Source of the DNA: Corythucha ciliata
Lineage: Eukaryota; Arthropoda; Insecta; Hemiptera; Tingidae
Direction of reading: 5' to 3'
Assembly (NCBI GenBank): GCA_038030265.1
Contig: CM075937.1
Span: 45,116,198 to 45,180,197, forward strand
Length of the DNA: 64,000 nucleotides
The notes under the pieces are model-generated. The model saw only the letters and a program-made list of their open reading frames with translations, was not told the origin of the DNA and searched no databases. A program made the translations under genes and the position numbers. Each line of letters starts with the position of its first letter. Positions within the stretch are counted from its first letter, which is position 1. Below, piece by piece: positions 55,200-64,000 of the stretch.

Positions 55200-56640
55200 C
55201 AATTCTCACTGAGGAGAGGCGGCAAGGGAGACCTATGAAGCGTAGCCCGCATGTGTCCGTGACCGGACACAAGTTGGGTTACGTAGCGGTCGGGCCTAAA
55301 AGTCATACGAAAGTCGGGCCCTATAACACCTGGAAATGTAAGTGAGTCGTCCTTTGTCGGAGTTGCTCCATCTAGTCTGCCAGGAGTGCGTAAGAGACTC
55401 CCAGTGATTAGCCCTAAGTTCTGGTTTCGAGTAAGTCGCGGTCATGTATGTGCTGTACAGGTCAATAGGTGGAACCCCCGCAATGACCTGTATAGCGTCA
55501 CCTGAAATAGTCATGTAGGCCTGGGTGGCGCCGATAAGTACTTTCCACTGAGCGGAAAGCAAATGAGAGCCACCGAGCGGGAGCAGCGCCATGCCGAAAG
55601 GCTACGGCATAAGTGATGATGGGGAGAAAGACGCCCCGTTAAACAACCATCACGTCTCGTGTACGAAAACCCCAATTGGCCTTCGACAGTCGACAGAATT
55701 CGTGAAGCCGAGAGACGCCTTTCGCCGCCGTTAACCTGCAGTGGGTTGTGGGGCTGAGGTTCTTGGTGAGCCAGACACCGAGATATTTGAATGAGGGCAC
55801 AAATTTGAGGCTTTGCTCGTATAAGCGTACGAGGGGGGGGGGTCGGCTGGGGTCCAGGCTTTTTTCAAGAAGGAGCATCTGGGATTTGGCCGCGGATAGC
55901 TGGAGACCAATGGCGGAGCACCAACCGACAATGATACTCACAGCTTCATTGGCTTGGGCTTCAAGGGCCTTACGGGAACGCCAAGCACAACGACAACAAG
56001 GTCATCGCCATAGGCGACTATTTTAAAATTTCTAGCCGAGAAGCTTTCGAGCTGCGGATTCATTCCGACATTCCACAGGGGTGGTCCGAAGACCGACCCC
56101 TGAGGACATCCCATGACGACGCCTAGCGTGTCTGAAACGACCGTTATAACGGGACCTAAGAGCGCCTAATATACTTGATTAACGAAAGGTGTCAAAAGCG
56201 GCCTTCATGTCGAAGAAGAACGCCAGGGAATAGGCCTCAGTGGACGAATCCACGTTATTGGACTGAAACGCCTGAAGCGCATCTATCGTTGACAGACCGG
56301 GTCTGAAACCAAACTGGTGGCGGGATGGGGGAATAAACGGCCGGAGTCGTTTTACAACGATTTTCTCCATGATTTTCCCACCAATCGGCAATAAGCAGAT
56401 TGGTCGGAACTTGCCTGGCTGACCTGCCTTGGCTAGGGTCACTACTTTGCAGGTTTTCCAACTTCGAGGGAAGTAAGAAAGCCGAAAACACGAATTCCTC
56501 CTATAATTATTTCCTGTAACCGGGCCCGTTTGTACATTTGAGGTCTGGTCCTGGTGCTTTTCCACTTTTCATGGAGTTAAACGCCTCGAAAGCCTCTTTG
56601 GTGCTAATTGCGAGCAAGGATCGAAGTTACTGACTGGGTA
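55200..56640 (-). pseudogene. R1-like LINE fragment: reverse transcriptase and C-terminus
   Basis: Minus strand. It opens with MKSGKAPGPD near 56600, then FRPICLLPIGGKIMEKIV, HQFGFRPGLSTIDAL and FFDMKAAFD. GCPQGSVFGPPLWNV and AYGDDLVVV (YGDD instead of the usual YADD) follow near 56010-56110. After the palm come GLQLSAAKSQMLLL, FKYLGVWLTK, IQVIAGVPPIDL and, near 55230, DRYVTQLVSGHGHMRATLH. The last pieces match R1-clade C-termini. Several frameshifts. Truncated at the 5' side near 56640 and joined to the gypsy integrase at 55200. R1 elements usually target 28S rDNA; no rDNA is present here. Confidence 0.82.
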
Positions 56641-57059
56641 ATAGCCGCGAAATCTAAGTTTCGAGAGGTTCGAGCCGTGAATGATTTGGAGGTGTCAAAA
56701 AAATTACCACTAAATTGAGGTTTTAGGATTGCAATGCAAATTTAAAAATGTGCGAGATTTATCTCTTTCTAATCCCAAATTCGCGAATTACTAAAATTCG
56801 CGGGGTTTGTACCCTGTGCCTCAGCAGACCCGTTCGCTAGAGTACCGAGGTGGTGGCGAGCGTATGGCGGATTTGAACAGCTTGAAGATTGAAAAATTAG
56901 GGGTTTGAGGTGGGGGTGGTGGTGGGGGTTTGTTCATGGATGAAGGTACGTGAAAAGGAGTCTTGGTATCCGGTTGGACGGGGATTTAGCTCCTTTCAAC
57001 GAATTTCAGTCCATCCGCCCTGGAGGATAGAGCGATGAAAGAAGCTGACCAAACTTTTG
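56641..57059. other. Intergenic, nothing recognised
   Basis: Includes a G/T-rich stretch (ggtgggggtggtggtggggg near 56910). No gene or element end found. Confidence 0.4.
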
Positions 57060-58530
57060 CTTAATATTCGATGAAGCCCACGCAAGCGCTATTCTGGAAG
57101 CTGAAATTGAGAAATGTACTAATTCGGGCCTTACGAAGGCAACTTCGTGGTTAAATTAGACAAAATACTCTGATCCCTATAGTTCGTGTAGGCATTTAAG
57201 CGGCTAAAATTGCGAAGGCGCACTAAAATACTGTTCTTGAGGCAATTACGCGGTATGAAGGCTGTAAAGAGCGCAAATATTCGTGGCTAAAACTGCGAGG
57301 AAAAAAAAAACGCTCATTCGCTGTTTCTCGATGCAACCTCCAGACCAAAATTGTGAAAAAATCGCTGAATCGCGGAGTACAGAGTCATTTTATGGCTAAA
57401 ATTTAAAAAAAAATACCATAATGTGCTGTTCTTGAACTAAGTCCGCGTCTAGAATTGAGGTAGATCGCTAATTCCCAAATATAAGTGAGAAAACGCACTA
57501 ATTCGCGTTTAAAATTGTGCTCGATCTAAATGGAGAAATATCGCTAACTCACTACAAGGCAAACATTTCTAAAAAGAGCTGATTCGCGGAATAATTGGGA
57601 AAAACACTTATTCAGGGCTGACATTGGAAAAAATAGCTAATTACAGACTAAAATTAGGAAAACCCCTAATTTACGGCTAACATTGAGACAATGTTGAAAA
57701 ATGTAGAAAATGTTGAAAAAATCACAATAATTTGCGGATGATATTGACGAAAAGTGCTAAAGTTCGGGGGAATAATGTGGAAAAAGTGCTAATTCACGGT
57801 AAAAATTGAGAAAAGCGCTAATTCACGGGTAAAATTCATAAAAAGGGCCGATTCATGGTCAAAATTAAGAAAAACGCTAATTCGCGGCGACTCTCTGGAT
57901 GAAGGAATGTTCCCGGCCAAAATTGAGAAACGGCGCTAACTAAAATAATCATTATTGCCATGAGTGGAAAAAGCAGCTAACTCGCTGTGAATATAAAGAA
58001 ACATCGCACAATCGCGGATAAAATTGAAAATAATGGCTAGTTCGTGGTTAAAATTTAGAAAACTATTATTTCCGGCTTCAGATGAAGGCAATACCGAGGC
58101 TGAAATTAAGATAACCGCTAATTCATGACTAAGAGCGTTAAAAAAACGCTAATTTGCGGCTAAAATTGAGAAAAAACTCAAATATGCAGGTAAAATTGAA
58201 AGAATACGCTAATTCAGGGCCATAAAGAAAAAAAACGCTAATTCGCGTTAAAATTGAGAGGACGGCCAATTCGCGGCTTTCTGGTGAATGCAACTTTGTG
58301 GCTAAAATGGTGAAAAAATGCTAATTCGTGTAAGAGTGAAAACAACCCCACTAATTCGCAGCTAAAATGAAGAAAACGCTAATTCACGACTGACATGGAG
58401 AAAAATATCCAATTCACGGATTAAATAAAGAAAAAGTGCTAATTCGCTGCTTTTAATGTGAAAACCCGCTAATCTGCGAATAAGGTGTGGAAAAAGCGCT
58501 GATGATTTGCGGCTAAAACTAAGAATAAAC
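57060..58530 (-). repeat. Degenerate ~30 bp repeat array, large block
   Basis: About 45 units, among the best preserved in the window, for example gctaatttgcggctaaaatt, aaaaacgctaattcgcgg and gtgctaattcacggtaaaaa. No hAT ends recognised at either side, so this is either a decayed element or a free-standing array. Confidence 0.85.
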
Positions 58531-61500
58531 CATAGTTTAACGCTACATAATAATATATGGCCATTGATTTCATCCAATTTGTCAAAATTAGGCGCTGAAA
58601 TCTCCAGGTTTTCTATACACTTGTGTGTCACTAGCGAAAAAGAGGTAAGTACCTGCTATTCATTAACATTGTTTTTCACTGTACTTTTCCTTCTTGAAGG
58701 CCTTTAATACATTAGAGGGGGAAGCACTGCTCATATAGGGTGGGGGGTTAGCGTCCAGCCATTGTTGGTGGGGGGGGGGGGAGACACCGCTGGGCTGTTC
58801 CGCGGATAAAACCTAAAAAACCGGTGAGTTTTACTGTTTCACGGCTAAAAATCTTCGAACAATCTCGATTTTTTGGGTGTTTCATGCATGAAACGAAAAA
58901 AACCGCGACTTGGACTATTCCGGAGTTAAAATTAAATAATTCAAAACGTTGGCTGTCCGAAGGACGAAATTAAGAGAATAATATTTTTTTCTTTTCTTTT
59001 CCACAATCGCGAGTTTACAGAAATTGTAGCCCCCAAATGTCCAACAATCCAAAGAGTTCCACGCGGGACCCCGGCAGGGCCGTCAAGACCCACGGCCTAA
59101 ATGCGGTGTCGACGTCAGGAAAAGATTGTAGTTTGACGAACCCCGCGCCGCCTGTCCAGCCATCCACCTCACCTGGTGCCAAAACAGAAAGGCTCCATTT
59201 GTCTCGAACCGCAGAGGCGCCGGTTGGGTAGAGAACAAAGGAAGACTATGGCTAAAACTATAGGCAACGACCCGCAGGGTTAAGCGTGTTACTCGGGTTA
59301 TTGCCGATATGATTATTGCGGGGAAAAGTTTTTGTCAACTTCCGCTCATGGGACAGCGGGGGGGGGGGTATGATTCTTATTGGGTCGACATTCGGGGGAT
59401 TACCTTCAAATCGCCTTTATCGGTGGCAGTATGGATAACATTTCTTGCCGCTATTGGTCAATGGACCAGTTTCAATAACTGCCAATCCGTACAAAATGGA
59501 GGCACTCGTCGGTGAAAATAAAAAAATTTGCATCTAGGTGCTTTATATGAATAAAAAGCAACTCCACCATTATAACCTAATAGGAACCTCTCAGAAGGGC
59601 GACTGAAATCCGTGCGACCTACGAACGTCTTCCTCCTGCTAAAAACGAAGCGTTAGAGCATTCCACCCTAAGAAATCCCCTACGACGACATTTTTCATTA
59701 AAAACACGCGTTTTCATGAGCGATGCGAACTAGAAATAAGGCAAAATCGTATAAACAGGAGTAAAAGGGAGCAATTTATCGTAAAGATTTCTTCCCCCCC
59801 GCCCTCAACCTTCCCATACGCCACCCTAAAAACTTTCATGTCGCGAATTGGGAGAAAATCTTTTAAATTACGACCTCGACACGCGTTGTTTCGCAGCTCC
59901 GACCCTGGGGCAATAAATGTGTGTGTCTTCCCCCCCCCCTCCGCGCGCAGTCGGCGCACGGGCCGCCAGTAAATTCTTGTTAAGCCGAGACAAATGATTT
60001 CGTAAATTTTCGCGGAAAAAGAAACGGAAACAAGCTCGTAGATTGCAATGATTTAGTAAAGAGAAAGTGGGCCAGGTGTTGGAGGGATGGGGCGTTAAAT
60101 CAGAGAAAAATCACTTCAATTACAAACAAAACTTATTATAGTTTCACGATTCATTTTTAGAAATGAAAAGGATTCCCTCCTACCGCCACCACCACTACCA
60201 CCACCATCGTCAAGCAGTTTGTTGTGTGTGTATTTCCGAACCATAAACTAATGAGAGAACCCTTTTTTTTTTGTCGTGAGCTTTGTTTTTGTTTATTTTT
60301 AGCTTCATTTAACTGCTTCTCACAGCCCTCTTCCCCTCCCCCCAACCAGCATCAGCCATTATATCAACTTCAACCACCGCAACTTGACTTTGTGCGTGTG
60401 CGTGACAGCTCCAGCGAGCACACTGCCTCTCCACTCCTCTCTTCATCCACCTCGATTTAGACAGCTCCATCTCCCCAAAACGAACAAACAAGAGAGCTTC
60501 GAAGAATAACGCTCAGTCTTTTTAAGGGAATTGTAGGAAAGCCGGGAGATGGGGGGGGGGGGATTTTTTCAGTTTTTTTATTTTATTTTAATTAAATGGA
60601 ATTAAGATGGAGATTGCCCCAGATTTGCTGTTTATGAAAGTTCCAAAGTCCTCATCCTCTCCTACCTATCCATCCGAAATCTTAAGATTTAAAATTTTGG
60701 TAATTCCATTCTGAAAATCCAGTGAGATACAGTTTGAGTTGCAAACTAGCTGGCTTGAGGGTTTCATTGCCAATCCACCACCTCAACCCCTTTGGTATTC
60801 CTTTCGCGAAGATTAAATTCTCCCCGGAAAGTCGTTTCCCCCCCCCCCCAAATCATTTTCATTCTCTCAATCTTGTCAATTTCACTCTGAATTTCATTCC
60901 CAAGCCAAGGAAACATCTTCCGACACCATCTCCTCTTTACTCAAACTCTAATGACCTTTAATAACAGGGCTTAACCTCATTTCTGTTCGTGGTCGGCGAG
61001 CTATAGGGGAGGCGGTATAGAAGCGGCGGGGTGAGTAGGACCGGTATATTGATTCAACAGGAATTTACGTTTTGAACGTCTTTCAAACAGTGAGGTGATT
61101 AGGTGATGATCCCCCCCCCCCACCAATAACAATTAAACATCAAGCGGTTAGATTCACATGAAACTTCAGATGTCGGAGATTTCTGAGGAGTGTTCGGTGG
61201 GAGGAGAGTTCGCTGAATAGGACGACGCTGTAAACCGTTGTTTGTAAGGGCAACCAACGTGGTGAACTTAACATTTAGTCTAAATGAGGGAAATTCTGCC
61301 TGGGGAGAACGTGCAAGTAGGTTCGTCACCACAAGTGGCACGAGTGATATCGATTGATTTATAGAAGAACCAAAAGACAGACAAATAACCTTCAACGACG
61401 GCAAAGTCTTACAAATTCAATAAATTTAAAGTATAAGGAGTTTTTGTCGGTTTTGGGGCAAGCCAGCGTGCCTGAGTCTAAAAACCTGAATGGTAGGAGC

Positions 61501-61760
61501 GAAGGGGTAGACCACCGAACCCTCGAAAAGTTTAAAGTTGGAAAAATGAGGATTTTTAGGTTTCATTCTCATCAACGTAGGATCGTGAAAAGGAGATATG
61601 GTAGCCGCTTTGACACTTGTACGCGAAATTATATGTTTCTGGCCTTTTATTTTTGCGAAATTGCAAGTTTTCTAACTATATTTTCCACGAAATAGCAATT
61701 TTCAGGGCCTGTATTTTAGTAGGCGCGGACAAGCCAGCCATGACTAGGTCTGACGGGGGG
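58531..61760. other. Intergenic, no gene recognised
   Basis: Mixed AT-rich and C/T-rich DNA with C or G runs near 58771, 59349, 59928, 60550, 60840 and 61110. Short frames lack recognisable domains. A CACCACTACCACCACC stretch lies near 60185. Confidence 0.5.
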
Positions 61761-61764
61761 ACAG

Positions 61765-61890
61765 GCATAGTGCACCCAGCGGTTCAAAAGGCGAGGCGAA
61801 ACTGAACGGAGCCCGGTCGAGTCTTGCACAGTGCACCCAGGCCGGCCGTTTCTGTAAAATGGGCCTTTGCACAGTGCACCCGCGCGACAC
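61765..61890 (+). repeat. Three spaced GTGCACCC motifs in GC-rich patch
   Basis: catagtgcacccagcgg, gcacagtgcacccaggcc and gcacagtgcacccgcgcg occur within ~110 bp, just upstream of the copia-2 LTR. The patch is clearly more GC-rich than its surroundings. Confidence 0.7.
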
Positions 61891-61964
61891 GACGGGAATG
61901 ACGGGACGCTAGCAAGAGGAGAGGAGAACTTCGGGCATCTTTCCCCTCATTTTTGAATTTGAAG

Positions 61965-62171
61965 TGTTGGCTATTTTTGTTGGAGGGTAATATTGAATCT
62001 CCGCGGTTGCCACATGGAGTCTTGATTCTCTATCTCTGTGGCAGCACTGCTCTTATCGGACGCTCCCGTTATGCGCGTCTTTTGTAATTAATTGGTTCCT
62101 CTTTTTTCATAATTACACGTCATTTATACTTATTGAACTCTTTTTTTTCCCATTGCAAACCCTGCCCAACA
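61965..62171 (+). repeat. 5' LTR of copia-2
   Basis: 207 bp with short inverted termini TGTTGG...CCAACA. The primer site follows immediately at 62172. The 5 bp before it (tgaag) would be the target duplication, to be matched beyond the window. Confidence 0.8.
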
Positions 62172-62186
62172 GGTTATGGTGCCCAG
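62172..62186 (+). other. copia-2 primer-binding site
   Basis: GGTTATGGTGCCCAG is nearly identical to the PBS of Drosophila copia, which is primed by an internal fragment of initiator tRNA-Met. Confidence 0.75.
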
Positions 62187-62275
62187 ACGTTCATAAGTTA
62201 AGTGCAAAAAGTGTAAGAAAAGAAGACGGCACTCGGCACGTCGCAACTCCTATCTCTACTACCAGCCAAAGTGAA

Positions 62276-62836
62276 ATGGCAAGCAAGGAAATTGAACTCA
62301 GCCAATGTGAAACGCTTGTAGATGCCAGTAATTTCGCTCTGTGGAAGTTTGATTTATTTATACTGCTGAAAGCCTCAAACCTTGATGAAATCGTACTCGG
62401 AACCGACAAATACGATGACAAGATTCAGGAACAGAAACAGAAGGAGTGGAAGCTACGCGACGCTAAAGCCCAAAAATACATCGTTTTCCCCATCGAAAAG
62501 CGGAACAAAATACACATCATGAACTGTAAAACGTCCGCAGAGATGTACAGCAACCTAAAGGGCTTGTTTGACAAGGATGACGAACGCGACAAATGCAATT
62601 CTCTGGAGGAATTTTTTACATTCCAGTACGATTCGAGCACCGACATGCAATCTAACTTGAGTAAGCTAGAAAATATCGTGTACAGAATCAACTCCACGGA
62701 AACCAGGATTAGTGATGACATCTGTATCGCGCGTATTCTGTCAATTTTACCTAGCCATTTTCAACCTCATTTTAACACGGCGTGGGACTCCACCCCAACA
62801 GCGGAAAAAACTCTCGCGAACTTAAAAGTAGGTTAA
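62276..62836 (+). pseudogene. gag: copia-2 gag, N-terminal part
   Basis: Start chosen at 62276 (MASKEIELSQCETLVDASN), about 100 bp after the primer site; the same frame is open further upstream but through the LTR. It contains a UBN2-type capsid region with ALWKFDLFILLKA, IHIMNCKTSAEMYSNLKGLF and ILSILPSHFQPHFNTAWDS. A one-base deletion in an A run near 62825 causes the stop at 62836; the continuation lies in the next frame. Confidence 0.85.
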
Positions 62837-63365
62837 TAAGGGAAGAAAAACGCGATGCACCCTCAAGAACGTCAATCTCGTTCAAAGCGCATGCACAAAA
62901 TAAAAAGGTTTTCAAGAATTCAAGCCATTTTCCCACCAAAAATCCATCAAAATCGGAAAGCAAAACTCAAGAAAAGATAAAGAAGTTTGCATCTTGTGGA
63001 TTTTGCGGGAGAACCAACCATGAAGAGAAGTACTGTCGCTTCAAAAAAGCTTACGAATCCCGGGGTAACAAAGTCAGTTTTTTGACCTACTCCTCGACGA
63101 AAGAAGACAGTTTGTGCGCCCGTGAAGCTGATAATTCCTCGAAGACTGACAATAAATGGATTTTAGATTCAGGCTCTACTTCCCACATGTCACGTGACAA
63201 AAATTTGCTGACTGACGCATGCTTCGATGAGACAGTAGTGCAAACCTCAAAAAAGGGCCAATCTATGAAGGCGGAAGCTCTAGGACGGGTGGAGGCAGCT
63301 GAGTGTACACTCACCGACGTTCTCTACCTACCTGGCCTCGACCGAAACCTTTTGAGCGCTAGCGC
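62824..63365 (+). pseudogene. pol: copia-2 gag C-terminus and protease
   Basis: Continues gag after the frameshift with LKSRLIREEKR, a basic spacer, the zinc knuckle CGFCGRTNHEEKYC and an aspartic protease KWILDSGSTSHMS. A protease flap-like region and VLYLPGLDRNLLSASAI follow. A further frameshift near 63365 separates it from the pre-integrase. Protease catalytic DSG is intact. Confidence 0.87.
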
Positions 63366-64000
63366 TATCACAGTGACTATGTCACAGTGACGAAAAATAA
63401 TGACGTTGTTCTGACCGGAAAGAAAGATAATTCAGGGCTATACCTCGTTGAAATAACCTCCAAAAAGGAACATTTCGCGAACATGACCGTGTCTGGCTCT
63501 ACTGAAGACTGGCATAGAAAATTGGGCCACTTGAGCCATAAGGGCATGGTGCAACTGACAAAACTTTCTGAAGGATTCACTCCCGGCAAAGGCAGTTTCG
63601 ATGTGTGCGCAGTGTGTCAGGATGCTAAGCAAGCGCGCAAGCCATTCAAGAATGACCGAACACGAGCCACCCGTCCTCTACAAATAATTCACACCGACCT
63701 AGTTCAAATCGAAACTATGACATGGGACCAAAACAAATATTTCATTACGTGTTTGGATGACTACACTCATTACACGATGGTTTATTTGTTGAACAGGAAA
63801 AGTGATGCACCCAAAGCTTTGAAAGAGTACATCGCACAGGCTGAAAATAAGTGGAATCTGAAACTCCACAAGTTGCGCTGTGACAACGGAGGGGAGTATG
63901 TATCAACTAACTTCAGAAATTGGTGTGCTGAAAAAGGCATCGTAATTGATTACTCCATTCGCCATACGCCACAGTTAAACGGAGCCGCGAAACGACTCAA
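63366..64000 (+). pseudogene. pol: copia-2 pre-integrase and integrase, partial
   Basis: Frame resumes with HSDYVTVTKNNDVVLTGKKD. It then has the zinc-binding WHRKLGHLSHKGMVQL...CAVCQDAK and the integrase core with HTDLVQ, CLDDYTHY and RCDNGGEYVS. The motif NGVAER, which normally holds the catalytic Glu, reads NGAAKR here, so Glu is replaced by Lys at the very end of the window. The change is a single G-to-A. The reading frame is open at 64000. Confidence 0.85.

Larger units (their letters stand above)
51953..55205 (+). mobile_element. Decayed Ty3/gypsy LTR retrotransposon
   Basis: Plus-strand order is LTR, primer site, gag with two zinc knuckles, protease, RT remnant, RNase H, integrase: the Ty3/gypsy order. 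No env-like frame follows. The RT palm is deleted and frames are shifted in several places. The 3' end is cut at about 55200 by an R1-like LINE fragment in opposite orientation, and no 3' LTR is seen. Confidence 0.9.
61965..64000 (+). mobile_element. Ty1/copia LTR retrotransposon (copia-2), cut by window end
   Basis: LTR, primer site, gag, zinc knuckle, protease, pre-integrase and the start of integrase in Ty1/copia order. The remainder lies outside the window. Two frameshifts and a changed integrase residue indicate an inactive copy, although the LTR and coding are better preserved than in copia-1. Confidence 0.9.

Overview
This is eukaryotic, AT-rich, repeat-dominated DNA. It looks like an arthropod, probably an insect, genome. 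That rests on Ty1/copia elements with the copia-type internal initiator-tRNA primer site, an mdg1/412-like Ty3/gypsy element, R1-like and jockey/I-like LINEs and many small hAT elements; species is not assignable from sequence alone. I find no convincing host protein-coding exon. Every long reading frame belongs to a transposable element, and the short frames elsewhere fall in low-complexity or repeat DNA.

Layout. 1-8 kb: intergenic DNA with a ~300 bp inverted repeat pair (1795-2092 and 6597-6895), four ~150 bp tandem units (3600-4225) and long A/T tracts. 8.1-13 kb: a non-autonomous hAT (8118-10005) followed by degenerate short-period repeat arrays. 13-15 kb: two near-perfect hairpin elements. 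14.9-22.8 kb: a decayed Ty1/copia element on the minus strand, split at 16688-20455 by a TIR element that itself holds a hAT (17086-18997) and a smaller hAT-like piece. 23-33 kb: more arrays, a decayed hAT, unique pyrimidine-rich DNA and two inverted repeats. 33.6-37.4 kb: a hAT (33622-35256) partly duplicated in tandem. 40.3-41.9 kb: another hAT. 45.3-49.2 kb: a LINE on the minus strand with a 15 bp target duplication. 49.6-51 kb: a second LINE fragment. 52-55.2 kb: a Ty3/gypsy element on the plus strand. 55.2-56.6 kb: an R1-like LINE fragment on the minus strand. 57-58.5 kb: another array. 62-64 kb: a second Ty1/copia element on the plus strand, running off the window.

The most distinctive feature is a highly diverged ~30 bp repeat, roughly TTTCTCAATTTTAGCC then GCGAATTAGCGC. 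It recurs in about a dozen blocks on both strands and fills the interior of hAT elements with different terminal repeats. Several other short-period families (centred near 11.8, 29.6, 41.1, 3.1 and 34 kb) share its CAATTTT core. The likely picture is that hAT transposition carries and spreads minisatellite cargo, after which LINEs and LTR elements insert into it. No element here appears intact: all retroelement coding regions carry stops, frameshifts, deletions or truncations.
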